A stretch of DNA of 33,116 nt from Hyphomonas chukchiensis (GCF_000682695.1 NZ_AWFG01000024.1:1-33116); one strand, 5' to 3'; shown: positions 16,230-25,562, counted from the first letter of the stretch. A program made the numbers and translations. The notes: a model not told the origin generated them from the letters alone.

Positions 16230-18463
16230 GAGAGGCGGCCTTCTTCACCACACGTGTCACAGGCTGTGTCGCCATCTTCCCCGACGGCGAAGAGGGTGAA
16301 GCTGCCGCATGCTTCGCAGCCCTGTTCGAGGTAGGGCGGGGGGGCGAGTTCCTCGGCTTCATCGTCGAGGTCCGATTCGGCCTGTTTCTCGGCCCGGCGT
16401 TTGTCGAGGATGACGATATTGTCCGGCAGCTGGCCGCGTGAGAAGCCGCGCGAGATGATCTGGGCGGCCTCTTCGGTGAAGGGGGCCGGCTCGCGCGTGG
16501 CATCGCCGGCGCCGCGCCCGAGGCCGTCATGCGTGACATCGGCTTCGGCGAGGTCGTCGCGGCCGAGATAGGAGACGGCGAGTTCGCGGAAGATATAATC
16601 GAGGATGGAGGTAGCGCGGGTGATGCGGTCATTGCCGGTGACCTGGCCGGCCGGCTCGAAGCGCGTGAACACGAAGGCGTCGACGAATTCTTCCAGAGGT
16701 ACGCCGTATTGCAGGCCGATCGAGGTGGCGATGGCGAAATTGTTCATCAGGCTGCGAAAGGCGGCGCCTTCCTTGTGCATGTCGAGGAAGATCTCGCCGA
16801 GCTGGCCGTCATCGAATTCGCCTGTGTGCAGGTAGACCTTATGGCCGCCGACAGTGGCTTTCTGGATATAGCCCTTGCGGCGGTCCGGCAGACGCGTGCG
16901 GGCGGCGCTGCGGGCCTCTGTGAACTCTGGGGCGGCTTGTGGCGTGTCGGCCTCCTCGGCCAGTTCCTCGGCGAGGGAGAGGATATGTTCCATCCGGTCG
17001 CGGACATCGTCGCCGGGCGGCGAGCGGTGGCCCATGAGATGGGCCGAGAGGCCGTCCGCGGTGATGGCTTCGGCCATGTCGAGCCCGGCGCGGGCGCTGA
17101 CCGGGACGGTGACACCGCCGCCGAGCACCTTGTTGCAGGCCGCGGCAAAGCGGATCTCGTCCTCGGCGGAGACATCCAGCACGAAGCCGCATTCCTGCAG
17201 GGCGCGCGAAGCAAGGGCTTCACCAGCGCCATCAATGGCGGCTTCGGCCCTGGCGATGTCAGCGCGGGAGAAGCCCATGGCCGAGAGGACGCCGCGTCCG
17301 TCCGCGTCGAAATTCTCAGGCGTGAGCTTCAGGTCGTGGGAGATGATCTCGTCGCCGAGCACCCAGCGGGAGAAGGCCGCGTTGAGCGGCAGGCCTTCGC
17401 CGAGGGCGCGGCTGACGCGGTCCAGCGCGGCTTCGGTGAAGCCACGGTCGCGCAGGCGGGCTGTGCCGAGGGAGGTTTCAAGATCCTGCGCGCCGGCATG
17501 GCTGATCTGTTCGAGCACGCCGGGCAGGGCTTCAGGCGCGCGGGCAGCGAGGCCAAGGCGGGCCGCGCGAGTGAGGCTCGGGGCGTCGTCGCCATAGGTG
17601 AGGACGGCGCGGACGGGCGCGGCCGCATCGCTCTCGCATTCCGGCAGGGCGACCATTGGGTCGACAATGGGCAGGATCAGGACCTGGCAGGGGCGCCTGG
17701 TGGACGCCTTGCGGGCCTGCAGGCCGAGCGGTTTGGCGTGCGCGGCACTGAAGGCTGCGCCCGTCGCAGCGGCGCGGACAAGGGCCGTGAGCGCAGCGCC
17801 AGCGGCAATGCCGTCATCAGAGCCATAGTCGAGGCCAAGGGCCATGACGGCGGCGCCCAGGCCTGTGAGGAGGATCACGCCCTCCTTCATCTGCGCGGCG
17901 GCGGCCTCGATGGCAGAGACGAGGAAGCCGTCCTCGAAACCGTCCGGGCTGACGGCCTGGGCCACGTCGACGACGCGGGCAGGCGTGGCGGCGGCGGGCA
18001 GGGCGGATTGCAGGAAGAAGACTTCGCCCCCTTCGCGCAGGGCGGCGAGGAGCGAAGGTTCCAGCGCAATATCGACCGGTTTGGCGGTGAAGACAGCGGG
18101 TGGCGGGGCAGGCGTATCGACGGCGGCGGCGCGCAGGGCGTCTGCCGTGCGCAGGATGCCGCCGGGCAGGCGAAGGGCCTCTTCCAGCAGGTCCTGAGGC
18201 AGGCCGGAGGCGAGCGCTTCGGCGAGTTCGGCATTGCGCGGGGCGGGGCCGAGGCGTTCGAGAATTTCGGCGAGGGCGAGTTGTGACACGCTCTGGAGGC
18301 TCGCGACGGAGGCGGCGGAGGCCAGATGATCGAGCGCGTGGGGCGTCATGTCCTTGGGCGCGAGTCCGGCAGCGCGGCAGACGCGACCGAAAGGCATTTC
18401 GGCGGAGATCAGGCCGTCTGATTCGGCCGCTGAGAGGATTTCGTCGAGGCTCTGGTCAGGCAT
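16223..18463 (-). CDS. NrdJ-derived TSCPD-domain protein lacking the RNR catalytic core
   Basis: This 746-residue protein ends like a B12-dependent class II ribonucleotide reductase (NrdJ). A TSCPD domain (523-640; [21 protein letters not shown] and [22 protein letters not shown] blocks) is almost canonical. It is followed by a two-CxxC tail (CEAC 716-719, CDTC 735-738). Upstream, 195-480 shows faint collinear resemblance to Nrd[34 protein letters not shown] and [20 protein letters not shown] see no NPCSE motif or other radical-site residues, and residues 1-130 are unlike NrdJ. It is probably a pseudoenzyme paralogue, with a true NrdJ elsewhere. AAGGAG lies six bases before the ATG. It might bind nucleotides or pair with NrdJ; this is speculative. 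Confidence 0.8.
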   Translation of the reverse strand: MPDQSLDEILSAAESDGLISAEMPFGRVCRAAGLAPKDMTPHALDHLASAASVASLQSVSQLALAEILERLGPAPRNAELAEALASGLPQDLLEEALRLPGGILRTADALRAAAVDTPAPPPAVFTAKPVDIALEPSLLAALREGGEVFFLQSALPAAATPARVVDVAQAVSPDGFEDGFLVSAIEAAAAQMKEGVILLTGLGAAVMALGLDYGSDDGIAAGAALTALVRAAATGAAFSAAHAKPLGLQARKASTRRPCQVLILPIVDPMVALPECESDAAAPVRAVLTYGDDAPSLTRAARLGLAARAPEALPGVLEQISHAGAQDLETSLGTARLRDRGFTEAALDRVSRALGEGLPLNAAFSRWVLGDEIISHDLKLTPENFDADGRGVLSAMGFSRADIARAEAAIDGAGEALASRALQECGFVLDVSAEDEIRFAAACNKVLGGGVTVPVSARAGLDMAEAITADGLSAHLMGHRSPPGDDVRDRMEHILSLAEELAEEADTPQAAPEFTEARSAARTRLPDRRKGYIQKATVGGHKVYLHTGEFDDGQLGEIFLDMHKEGAAFRSLMNNFAIATSIGLQYGVPLEEFVDAFVFTRFEPAGQVTGNDRITRATSILDYIFRELAVSYLGRDDLAEADVTHDGLGRGAGDATREPAPFTEEAAQIISRGFSRGQLPDNIVILDKRRAEKQAESDLDDEAEELAPPPYLEQGCEACGSFTLFAVGEDGDTACDTCGEEGRLSR

Positions 18464-18566
18464 AAGCGGCTCCTTCGCGAATCACTTCTTGCCAGCGTGA
18501 CCCCTGGGCGGTCAGGCTTCAACGTCAAACTCGGCAAATACAGAGATCGGTGCGAAATTTGGGCGA

Positions 18567-19715
18567 TTATTTCAGCCGCCGTGCCGTCATAACGACGTTG
18601 GGCGCTTGGGAATTGGCGAAAACAAGGTCGGGCAGGCCGTCCCCGTCCATGTCGCCTATTGCGACCCCATATGTGTCCTCAGCTTCGTCATCGAGCGTGA
18701 GCGCGGTGAACGTGCCCTTTCCGTCGTTGAAATAGACGCCATTCGAAGTTTCGCCAGCGCCCACGACGATATCGATATCGCCGTCGCCATCGAGGTCTGC
18801 TGCCGCGAGCGCCTGTGTCGCCTCGCTGGCAGAGCCAAGGCGTCCGCCAAGGGTGAAATTGCCTTTGCCGTCGCCGATGAAGAGGGGGCTTTCCGCGTCT
18901 ATGGCTGAGAGCAGCAGGTCCACGCGGCCATCGCCTGTCAGGTCAGCGAGAATGGCCTGGCGATGGTCGCCGCGGCTGTTCGGCAAAGCGCGGGCCGTAA
19001 ATTCAGCCGCGCCGTTGTTTAGCAGGATCAGGCTTTCATTGTCGTCACGACGGGCAAAGGCGAGGTCCACGTCGCCGTCTCCGTCAATATCGGCCGCCGC
19101 AAGACCGGTCGCGCCGTCCTCAGGGCCTGCGAGCGGCGTGGCGGCCTCGAATGTGCCGTCGCCCCGGCCCATCACCAACAGGTTTGTCCCGCCGCGACGT
19201 GCGATTGCAATATCGAGCGCCTGATCCTCGTTCAGATCCGTCAGGATGGCATTGCGCGCCGCTCCGCCCGTGCCCTGAATGAGCCCCGCGAACGAAAACC
19301 TTCCGGTGCCGTCATTCAGGAAAGCTTGCGCTGGTAGGACATCGCGAATCATCACGGCATCCACGTCCCCGTCGCCATCGATGTCGCCCGCCAAGACGAT
19401 GTACGAGGGCCCCATCGTGTCGCCTATTGGCCGGGCTTCGAGCAGCCGTCCATTGCCGGCGTTCAGGTAGACATAATCCTGCTGTGCCCAGTGGCGTCCA
19501 TTGGCCAGCAGCACATCGAGATCGCCATCATTGTCCACGTCAGCCAGTGCGATATTCGCGCTGAAACCGTCCGGACTATCGAACATGAAAAATGGCGAAT
19601 TGCGATAGGCAAGTTCCGGGGCATCTGCAGTCGGATCTGCGGATGCAGGTGCGGTCGTACACCCGACTGACAGGAGCACTGCGAACAGTCCAGCGGCCTT
19701 GAATGATCCGTACAT
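18567..19715 (-). CDS. VCBS/FG-GAP repeat lipoprotein, probable seven-bladed propeller
   Basis: The 382-residue protein starts with a lipoprotein signal (LLSVGC; Cys about 20). Seven calcium-binding FG-GAP/VCBS repeats follow, each with a Dx(D/N)xDGxxD loop: DVDNDGDLD, DIDGDGDVD, DLNEDQALD, DIDGDGDVD, DLTGDGRVD, DLDGDGDID and DMDGDGLPD. Seven copies fit a single closed integrin-like beta-propeller. Such proteins usually sit on the cell surface or in the periplasm and bind proteins or carbohydrates in a calcium-dependent way. The start is set at ATG 19715, preceded by GAAAGGG; a TTG 15 bases upstream is less likely. It is divergent from the NDUFA12 gene across 185 bases. Confidence 0.88.
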   Translation of the reverse strand: MYGSFKAAGLFAVLLSVGCTTAPASADPTADAPELAYRNSPFFMFDSPDGFSANIALADVDNDGDLDVLLANGRHWAQQDYVYLNAGNGRLLEARPIGDTMGPSYIVLAGDIDGDGDVDAVMIRDVLPAQAFLNDGTGRFSFAGLIQGTGGAARNAILTDLNEDQALDIAIARRGGTNLLVMGRGDGTFEAATPLAGPEDGATGLAAADIDGDGDVDLAFARRDDNESLILLNNGAAEFTARALPNSRGDHRQAILADLTGDGRVDLLLSAIDAESPLFIGDGKGNFTLGGRLGSASEATQALAAADLDGDGDIDIVVGAGETSNGVYFNDGKGTFTALTLDDEAEDTYGVAIGDMDGDGLPDLVFANSQAPNVVMTARRLK

Positions 19716-19900
19716 TGGTGGCCCTTTCAAAGTCTTGGCAGTATCCGGACGCTATCCGACATCGGCCCCGTCGTCACCCACAGCACGCCTCAATGCGATG
19801 CAATCCGGCCATGCGGCGCATTGCCTGCCGCGGCGGTCTGGATTAACAGGCCGACTGGCGCCATATTGCCGCCATCAAGTCACGTCAGGACAGGCCTACG

Positions 19901-20293
19901 ATGCTGAAGCACATTTTCACCTGGTGGAACGGGAATACCGTCGGCGCCAATTTCGACATCAAGCGGCGCAGCGGCTATGTCGGCACCGATGAGTATGGCA
20001 ACAAGTATTTCGAGGAGCGCAAGACGTCGCTCGAAGGCCGCCATCGCCGTTACGTGATGTATGAGGGCCTCGCCGAGCCGTCCAAAGTACCGGCCGACTG
20101 GCATGGCTGGCTGCACCACACCGTGGACCAGCCGCCAACCCATATGCCGCTTGAGCGGCGCGACTGGGAAACCGATCACACACCGAACATGACCGGCACA
20201 CCCTATGCCGTGAAGCCGAAAGGCAGCGTAGGCGCCAGCGGCGTGCGGCAGAAATCTGACGGCGACTATGAGGCCTGGACCCCAGATGCGTGA
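19901..20293 (+). CDS. Complex I accessory subunit, NDUFA12 family
   Basis: This 130-residue protein opens with FTWWNGNTVG and contains VGTDEYGNKYFEER, RRYVMYEG, PADWHGWLHH and DWETDHTPNMTGTPYAV. These are marks of the alphaproteobacterial homologues of mitochondrial NDUFA12 (B17.2). It should be a peripheral subunit on the hydrophilic arm of NADH:ubiquinone oxidoreductase. The Nuo genes themselves are not in this window. Its last eight bases overlap the mlaD start, so the three genes NDUFA12-mlaD-DUF2155 appear to be translated together. Confidence 0.93.
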   Translation: MLKHIFTWWNGNTVGANFDIKRRSGYVGTDEYGNKYFEERKTSLEGRHRRYVMYEGLAEPSKVPADWHGWLHHTVDQPPTHMPLERRDWETDHTPNMTGTPYAVKPKGSVGASGVRQKSDGDYEAWTPDA

Positions 20294-20960
20294 ATCGATC
20301 TTTGAAACACTCGTCGGCGCAGTCGTTGTCGCGGTTGCGGCCGTCTTCCTCTGGTTCGCGCTGGCCGTCGGCGGCGATGCCGAAGCCAGCGGTGACCAAT
20401 ACACGGTGATCGCGCGCTTCAACAATGTGTCCGGCATTTCGCGTGGCTCCGATGTGCGCATCGCGGGCGTGAAGGCCGGCGTTGTGAAATCCATCGAGGG
20501 AGACCCTGAGCGTTTTGAAGCCGTGCTGACCCTGGCGCTCGACAAGAAATGGGAGCTGCCGGACGATACGGACGCGCGCATCTCGACCGATGGCCTCCTT
20601 GGCGGCAGCTATATCGGCCTTGAGCCCGGTGGCGGCTTTGATGTCATCCCGCAGGACGGCACCGGTGAAATCCAGTATACGCGCGGCAGCGTTGACCTGC
20701 TGACCCTGTTCGCTTCGTTTGCGGGCGGTGGTGGTGGCGGCGACACGGCCGATGCAGCTGAAGCGCCTGCCGAGCCTGCAGAAGCGGCCCCTGAGCCCGC
20801 ACCAGAGCCAAAGGCGGCGCCGAAGAAGCAGCCTGCAGCCGAGAAAAAGCCTGAGCCTGCCAAGACACCCGCCGCCGACAGCGAGCCGGCTGCGGCGGAC
20901 CCTTACCCCGCTCCGGCGGATGATCCCTATCCTGCGCCTTCTGGAGATGACGGCCAATGA
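20286..20960 (+). CDS. mlaD: MlaD-type MCE-domain lipid-transport subunit
   Basis: The 224-residue protein has one N-terminal membrane helix (about residues 8-28). A single MCE domain (about 38-120; YTVIARFNNVSGISRGSDVRIAG and LLGGSYIGLEPGG-type motifs) follows, as in MlaD, the hexameric periplasmic ring that passes phospholipids between the membranes. After residue 150 comes a long Ala/Pro/Glu/Lys-rich tail with two DPYPAP units, probably disordered. The start at 20286, inside the NDUFA12 gene, puts the membrane helix directly at the N-terminus. No mlaE/mlaF/mlaB genes are adjacent. Its stop overlaps the next start by four bases. Confidence 0.92.
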   Translation: MRESIFETLVGAVVVAVAAVFLWFALAVGGDAEASGDQYTVIARFNNVSGISRGSDVRIAGVKAGVVKSIEGDPERFEAVLTLALDKKWELPDDTDARISTDGLLGGSYIGLEPGGGFDVIPQDGTGEIQYTRGSVDLLTLFASFAGGGGGGDTADAAEAPAEPAEAAPEPAPEPKAAPKKQPAAEKKPEPAKTPAADSEPAAADPYPAPADDPYPAPSGDDGQ

Positions 20961-21478
20961 TCCGATTCCTTGCCGCAACGGCTCTTGGCCTTGGCCTCAT
21001 CGGGGCAGCCCATGCTGCAACCTATGTGCAGAAGGACAGGGCGACCTTGCGGGCGCTGGACAAGATTACCGGCCGGTCAACGGATATCGAAGTGAAGGTG
21101 GGCGAGCCGGTCGTGTTCGGTTCGCTGAAGGTCGAGCTGAAAGCCTGCTATCAGACACCGCCTGAAGAAGCGCCGGAAAGCGCTGCCTTCCTGCAGATCC
21201 ACTCGACCCAACCTGTGGCTGTGGAAACCATGGAAGCAGCGGTCGACGCGAGCGAAGTTGCGACGACCAGCGATGACAATCCGGAACTGTTTTCGGGCTG
21301 GATGTATGCGTCATCGCCGGGCCTCAGCGCGCTGGAGCACCCGGTCTATGACGTCTGGGTGATCCGCTGCACGGCGACGGACCCGGTGAAGCTGCCAGAG
21401 CGCAACACGGCGTCATCTGACGAGCCGATGATCGACGACGAACCGCCATCGCTCGATACAGAGCCGACGCCGGAATAG
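20957..21478 (+). CDS. DUF2155 domain protein, exported
   Basis: The 173-residue protein has a Sec signal peptide (MIRFLAATALGLGLIGAAHA, cleavage near residue 20). The DUF2155 core includes ATLRALDKITGRSTDIEV, GSLKVELKACYQTPPEEAPESAAFLQI, ELFSGWMYASSPGLSALEHPVYDVWVIRC and two cysteines. The family is uncharacterised. Its acidic C-terminal tail (about residues 145-173) lies entirely opposite the aat gene coming from the other strand. It is coupled by ATGA to mlaD, which suggests a link with envelope lipid traffic, but that is only context. Confidence 0.88.
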   Translation: MIRFLAATALGLGLIGAAHAATYVQKDRATLRALDKITGRSTDIEVKVGEPVVFGSLKVELKACYQTPPEEAPESAAFLQIHSTQPVAVETMEAAVDASEVATTSDDNPELFSGWMYASSPGLSALEHPVYDVWVIRCTATDPVKLPERNTASSDEPMIDDEPPSLDTEPTPE

Positions 21479-22068
21479 AAGTTCGCCTCAACGAGCAGGG
21501 CGGCGCGCAGGCGGGCCTTGAACTCGGCCCGGGGGATTTCGATCAGGCCGAACTGTTCCAGATGCGGATTGTGGAATTGTGCATCCAGCAGCGTATAGCC
21601 GCCAGCGATCAGACGCGCCGCCAGATGGACCAGTGCGATCTTTGACGCATCGGTCGCGCGCGAAAACATGCTCTCGCCGAAGAAAGCCCCGCCCACCGAC
21701 ACGCCATAGAGGCCACCGACGAGCTTGTCGCCGTCCCAGCATTCGATGGAATGGGCGTGGCCCTCACGGTGCAGGGCGCTGTAAAGATTGAGGATTGCGG
21801 AGTTGATCCAGGTGCTTTCGCGCCCGTCGGTCTCCTCCCCGCAGAATTCCATCACGCGCGTGAAGGCGGTGTCTGCGGTGACGCGGAACGGATCCTTGAT
21901 GACGGTCCGCTTCAGGCGCCGGGGGATATGGAAGGCATCCAGAGGCAGGATGCCGCGCATGTCTGGATCGACCAGGAACAAGTTCGGATCGTCGCGCGAG
22001 TCCGCCATTGGGAAGACACCCCGGCGATAGCAGGCGAGCAGGTCCTGTGTTCCAAAGCGCGACGACAT
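21346..22068 (-). CDS. aat: Leucyl/phenylalanyl-tRNA--protein transferase with an unusual C-terminal tail
   Basis: This enzyme attaches Leu or Phe to proteins with N-terminal Arg or Lys, marking them for ClpS/ClpAP. Family motifs are clear: CYRRGVFPMADS (13-24), the STWINSAI stretch, GGLYGVSVGGAFFGESMFSR (118-137) and LLDAQFHNPHLEQFG. The core seems to end near residue 196. The remaining ~44 residues (FYSGVGSVSSDGG...) lie antisense to the DUF2155 gene, giving a 133-base convergent overlap. The tail is probably read-through after loss of the original stop. Start ATG 22068 fits the family N-terminus. It follows accC after 73 bases on the same strand. Confidence 0.93.
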   Translation of the reverse strand: MSSRFGTQDLLACYRRGVFPMADSRDDPNLFLVDPDMRGILPLDAFHIPRRLKRTVIKDPFRVTADTAFTRVMEFCGEETDGRESTWINSAILNLYSALHREGHAHSIECWDGDKLVGGLYGVSVGGAFFGESMFSRATDASKIALVHLAARLIAGGYTLLDAQFHNPHLEQFGLIEIPRAEFKARLRAALLVEANFYSGVGSVSSDGGSSSIIGSSDDAVLRSGSFTGSVAVQRITQTS

Positions 22069-22093
22069 GGCCGGAATATGAGTCCCTCTGGCC

Positions 22094-22114
22094 CGCCTGT
22101 CCATGGGGCAGGCG
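22094..22114. other. Hairpin between accC and aat
   Basis: CGCCTG (22094-22099) and CAGGCG (22109-22114) pair perfectly, with a further CC/GG inside, in the 73-base gap between the accC stop and the aat start. No T-run follows on the minus strand, so it is more likely an mRNA-stabilising or attenuating structure than a full terminator. Function is inferred. Confidence 0.45.
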
Positions 22115-22141
22115 GCGCCAATTGTGGACAAGCCGTGCGAC

Positions 22142-23512
22142 CTATTCAGCGGTGATCTTGTTCTCGGCGAGGAATTTTTCCAGCCAGTGGATGTTGTACT
22201 CGCCAGCGAGCACATCATCATTCTCGACGAGACGGCGGTGCAGGTCGAGCGTGGTGAAAACCCCGCCGACAACCATTTCCGACAAGGCGCGGCGCAGGCG
22301 CATGATGCACTCGCGGCGTGTCCGGCCATGCACGATGAGCTTGCCGATCAGCGAGTCGTAATAGGGCGGGATGCGGTAACCCGCATAGGCCGCGCTATCG
22401 AGGCGCACGTCGGGGCCGCCGGGCGCATGGAAATCCGTGATCAGGCCCGGCGAAGGGACGAAGGTTTCCGGGTGCTCGGCATTGATGCGGCACTCGATGG
22501 CGTGGCCGACCAGCATGACATCCTGCTGGCTGAAGGACAGTTTCTTGCCTTCGGCGATGCGGATCTGCTCGCGCACAAGGTCGATGCCGGTGATCATTTC
22601 AGTGACCGGGTGTTCGACCTGGAGACGGGTGTTCATTTCGATGAAGTAGAACTTGCCGTCTTCGTAGAGGAATTCGATCGTGCCGGCGCCGCGATAGCCG
22701 AGCTTTTTCATGGCCTTGGCGCAGATGGTGCCGATTTCTTCGCGCTGGGCCTGGTTGAGGGCCGGCGAAGGGGCTTCCTCGAGGACTTTCTGGTTGCGGC
22801 GCTGCAGGGAGCAGTCGCGCTCCCAGAGGTGGGCCACGTTGCCATGTGTGTCGGCGATGATCTGGACTTCGATATGGCGCGGGCCTTCGAGGTATTTCTC
22901 GAGATAGACGGCGTCGTCGCCAAAGGCGGCCTTGGCCTCGGTCTTGGCGGTTTTGACCGCGTTTTCGAGGTCGGCCTCGGTGCGGGCGAGCTTCATGCCG
23001 CGGCCACCGCCGCCTGCAGAGGCTTTTACGAGGACCGGGAAGCCGATCTTCTTGGCGGCCTTCTTGGCCTCGGCAATGGAGGTCAGGGCGCCTTCGGAGC
23101 CGGGCACGCAGGGCACGCCGGCTTCGATCATCGCGACCTTTGCGGCGATCTTGTCGCCCATGATGCGGATATGCTCGGCCGTCGGGCCGATGAAGGCAAG
23201 GCCGTGGGCCTCGACCATTTCCGCAAACTGGGCGTTCTCGGAGAGGAAGCCATAGCCGGGGTGGATCGCGTCAGCGCCGGTGATTTCGGCAGCCGCGAGG
23301 ATCTGGGATTTCTTGAGATAGCTCTCCGAGGAAGGCGGCGGGCCGATGCAGACGCTTTCATCGGCCAGGCGCACGGCCATGGCGTCGCGGTCAGCCGTGG
23401 AGTGCACGACGACCGTGGACAGGCCCATTTCCTTGCAGGCGCGGTGGATTCGCAGGGCAATCTCACCGCGATTGGCGATGAGAACCTTTTTGATCGTGCG
23501 GGGCTCAGTCAT
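22142..23512 (-). CDS. accC: Acetyl-CoA carboxylase, biotin carboxylase subunit
   Basis: The 456-residue ATP-grasp enzyme carboxylates the biotin on AccB, the first half-reaction of acetyl-CoA carboxylase. It shows [19 protein letters not shown] at the start, the mobile glycine loop [10 protein letters not shown] (165-174) and [22 protein letters not shown] (214-235). The catalytic block [16 protein letters not shown] (290-305) carries the Glu, Asn, Arg and His expected. Length and domain order match the single-subunit AccC of bacteria rather than fused acyl-CoA carboxylases. One base separates it from accB. Other subunits (AccA, AccD) are not in this window. Confidence 0.97.
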   Translation of the reverse strand: MTEPRTIKKVLIANRGEIALRIHRACKEMGLSTVVVHSTADRDAMAVRLADESVCIGPPPSSESYLKKSQILAAAEITGADAIHPGYGFLSENAQFAEMVEAHGLAFIGPTAEHIRIMGDKIAAKVAMIEAGVPCVPGSEGALTSIAEAKKAAKKIGFPVLVKASAGGGGRGMKLARTEADLENAVKTAKTEAKAAFGDDAVYLEKYLEGPRHIEVQIIADTHGNVAHLWERDCSLQRRNQKVLEEAPSPALNQAQREEIGTICAKAMKKLGYRGAGTIEFLYEDGKFYFIEMNTRLQVEHPVTEMITGIDLVREQIRIAEGKKLSFSQQDVMLVGHAIECRINAEHPETFVPSPGLITDFHAPGGPDVRLDSAAYAGYRIPPYYDSLIGKLIVHGRTRRECIMRLRRALSEMVVGGVFTTLDLHRRLVENDDVLAGEYNIHWLEKFLAENKITAE

Positions 23513-23513
23513 G

Positions 23514-23987
23514 CTATTCGATCAGGGCTAGTGGTTCGCCGAATTCGACCGGCTGGGAGTCCGTCACATAGAGGGCCGTAAGTGTTCCGGCCCGATCGGC
23601 CTCGACGGGATTGAAGGTCTTCATGGCTTCGACCAGCATGAGCGTGTCGCCCTTTTTGACCTTGTCGCCGATATTGAAGAACTGTTTCGCGCCGGGTTCC
23701 GGGGCGAGATAGACGGTGCCGACCATGGGCGACTTGATGGCATTGTCGGAAACGGCCGGGGCTGCGGGGGCAGCAGCAGCAGCGGGTGCGGCGGCCGCAG
23801 GGGCAGCGGCGGCAGGGGCCGGTGCGGCGGCATACTGGGCCGTCTGCATCACGGGCGCGGCGGGCTTGCTGACGCGGATGCGCAGGCCTTCGTGCTCGAT
23901 TTCCACTTCGCCAAGGTCAGCTTCCCGGAGGATCGCGGCCAGCTCCCGGACGAGGCCGGTGTCGAGTTTCGTCTTTGCAGTGCTCAT
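23514..23987 (-). CDS. accB: Acetyl-CoA carboxylase, biotin carboxyl carrier protein
   Basis: The 157-residue carrier has an N-terminal helical domain, then an Ala/Pro linker (about 53-79) and a biotinyl domain. The biotinyl domain contains SPMVGTVY (86-93) and [13 protein letters not shown], with the biotinylated Lys123. It presents biotin to AccC and then to AccA/AccD. The low-complexity linker is typical of the family. It lies six bases after aroQ and one base before accC, the common aroQ-accB-accC order. Confidence 0.97.
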   Translation of the reverse strand: MSTAKTKLDTGLVRELAAILREADLGEVEIEHEGLRIRVSKPAAPVMQTAQYAAAPAPAAAAPAAAAPAAAAAPAAPAVSDNAIKSPMVGTVYLAPEPGAKQFFNIGDKVKKGDTLMLVEAMKTFNPVEADRAGTLTALYVTDSQPVEFGEPLALIE

Positions 23988-23993
23988 GGGGTG

Positions 23994-24437
23994 CTAATTC
24001 TCTCCTTGGCCCGTCAGGGACTTGGCTGCCAGAAGCGCCAGCTCATAACCATAGGCCCCGAGGCCGGCAATTGTAGCTTTTGCAACAGGCGCAACATAAT
24101 TCACTTGGCGGAAGGCTTCGCGCGCCGCCGGATTGGACAGGTGCACTTCGATGACCGGTACTTTGCAGGCCCTGAGGGCATCATGCAAGGCCACAGATGT
24201 GTGCGTATAGGCGCCGGCATTGAGAATGACGGCGGAGCCTTCGCGGGAGGCTTCCTGTATCCAGTCCACCAGTTCGCCCTCATGATTGGTCTGGCGCGCC
24301 TCAAGGGGCACGTCGCCGGAGAGGCTGCGCAGGCGGGTATGGATACCCTCGAGGGTTTCGTGGCCATAGATCTCCGGCTCGCGCGTACCGAGCAGGTTGA
24401 GGTTTGGCCCACCGAGAACATATATCGGTTTTGACAT
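23994..24437 (-). CDS. aroQ: 3-dehydroquinate dehydratase, type II
   Basis: The 147-residue enzyme dehydrates 3-dehydroquinate to 3-dehydroshikimate in aromatic amino-acid synthesis. [17 protein letters not shown] (9-25) supplies Asn12, Arg19 and the catalytic Tyr24. [11 protein letters not shown] gives Asn73 and His79, and VIEVHLSNP carries the catalytic His99. The ATG at 24437 is chosen because the family always starts just before this block; longer in-frame extensions to 24650 run into thiS on the other strand. It heads the minus-strand operon aroQ-accB-accC-aat and is divergent from thiS over 63 bases. Confidence 0.96.
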   Translation of the reverse strand: MSKPIYVLGGPNLNLLGTREPEIYGHETLEGIHTRLRSLSGDVPLEARQTNHEGELVDWIQEASREGSAVILNAGAYTHTSVALHDALRACKVPVIEVHLSNPAAREAFRQVNYVAPVAKATIAGLGAYGYELALLAAKSLTGQGEN

Positions 24438-24500
24438 GGACCCCGTCTTGCTCTGGAACGCCCGGCAAGGCAAGGGGGCACAAACGGGAGGCGAGTAGAC

Positions 24501-24713
24501 ATGCAGATCACCCTGAATGGCGAGCCACGGCAGGTGAACCCGGGGATGACCGTGGCCATGCTGCTGGAAGAGCTGTCCGAGGCGACCGGTCGCGACCCGC
24601 GCGGCGTGGCTGTGGAGCGCAACCTGGAGATCGTGCCGAAGTCCGAACATGCCTTTACCGTGCTGGAAGAGGGCGACCGGCTGGAACTTGTACAGTTTGT
24701 GGGTGGGGGATAA
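24501..24713 (+). CDS. thiS: Sulfur carrier protein ThiS
   Basis: The 70-residue ubiquitin-like protein ends in LVQFVGGG, the C-terminal glycines that are adenylated and thiocarboxylated to deliver sulfur to the thiamine thiazole. The N-terminal [12 protein letters not shown] and central [14 protein letters not shown] segments are typical. GGGAGG (24486-24491) precedes the ATG. The gap to the aroQ start leaves no room for a TPP riboswitch and none was seen. thiG follows after 55 bases. Confidence 0.95.
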   Translation: MQITLNGEPRQVNPGMTVAMLLEELSEATGRDPRGVAVERNLEIVPKSEHAFTVLEEGDRLELVQFVGGG

Positions 24714-24768
24714 GCCGAAAGGCCGCTAAAACCCGTCAGAGAAGCCGTTCAGGAACCGTTGGAAGCCC

Positions 24769-25539
24769 ATGTCAGACCCGTTGATCATCGCCGGCAAAAC
24801 CTACAATTCGCGCCTCATCGTGGGCACGGGCAAGTATGCGAGCTACCAACAGAACGCTGATGCGGCCCGCGCGGCGGGCGCCGAGATCGTCACTGTGGCC
24901 CTGCGCCGGGTGAACCTGTCGGACCCCGGCAAGGAGATTCTCACCGATTTCGTGAAGCCGGACGAGTTTACCTACCTGCCCAATACGGCGGGCTGCTACA
25001 CCGCTGACGAGGCCGTGCGCACGCTGCGCCTGGCGCGCGAGGCGGGCGGCTGGAACCTCGTGAAGCTGGAAGTTCTGGCCGACCAGAAGACGCTCTACCC
25101 GAACATGCCGGAGACGCTGACCGCCGCGAAGGCGCTGATTGCCGACGGGTTCGAGGTCATGGTCTACTGCTCGGATGATCCGGTTTATGCGAAGATGCTG
25201 GAAGAGGCAGGCTGCTGCGCAATCATGCCGCTGGGCAGCCTGATCGGTTCGGGCCTTGGCATCATGAACCCGGTGAACATTCGCCTGATCGTGGAGCAGA
25301 CCCGCGTGCCGGTGATTGTCGATGCAGGCGTCGGCACACCTTCCGATGCGGCCATGGCGATGGAACTCGGCTGTGATGGCGTCTTGATGAACACGGCGAT
25401 TGCGGCGGCCAAGGATCCGATCCTGATGGCCAGCGCGATGAAGCACGCCGTGATTGCCGGCCGCGAAGGCTATCTCGCGGGCCGCATGCCGAAGAAGATG
25501 TATGCCGATCCAAGCAGCCCCCTGGCGGGGCTGATCTAA
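24769..25539 (+). CDS. thiG: Thiazole synthase
   Basis: The 256-residue TIM-barrel enzyme forms the thiazole phosphate from deoxyxylulose phosphate, dehydroglycine or iminoglycine, and ThiS thiocarboxylate. It shows [47 protein letters not shown] with the Schiff-base Lys99, and [32 protein letters not shown] and [13 protein letters not shown] complete the phosphate site. Only thiS and thiG are here; thiO/thiH, thiE and thiC must lie elsewhere if the pathway is complete. Confidence 0.97.
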   Translation: MSDPLIIAGKTYNSRLIVGTGKYASYQQNADAARAAGAEIVTVALRRVNLSDPGKEILTDFVKPDEFTYLPNTAGCYTADEAVRTLRLAREAGGWNLVKLEVLADQKTLYPNMPETLTAAKALIADGFEVMVYCSDDPVYAKMLEEAGCCAIMPLGSLIGSGLGIMNPVNIRLIVEQTRVPVIVDAGVGTPSDAAMAMELGCDGVLMNTAIAAAKDPILMASAMKHAVIAGREGYLAGRMPKKMYADPSSPLAGLI

Positions 25540-25562
25540 GCCTGGCCAAAAAGGGCTGACAG

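Noticed and set aside
16529..18286. 585-codon open frame opposite the NrdJ-derived gene.
   Set aside because: It is the antisense of a frame with a TSCPD domain and good ribosome binding site; its own translation is Gly/Arg/Ala-rich without motifs.
24438..24500. TPP riboswitch before thiS.
   Set aside because: Only 63 bases lie between aroQ and thiS, and no CUGAGA-type core or multi-stem structure is visible.
24687..24713. Three terminal glycines of ThiS as an anomaly.
   Set aside because: From memory this ending is common in ThiS proteins of alphaproteobacteria, and the essential GG is present.
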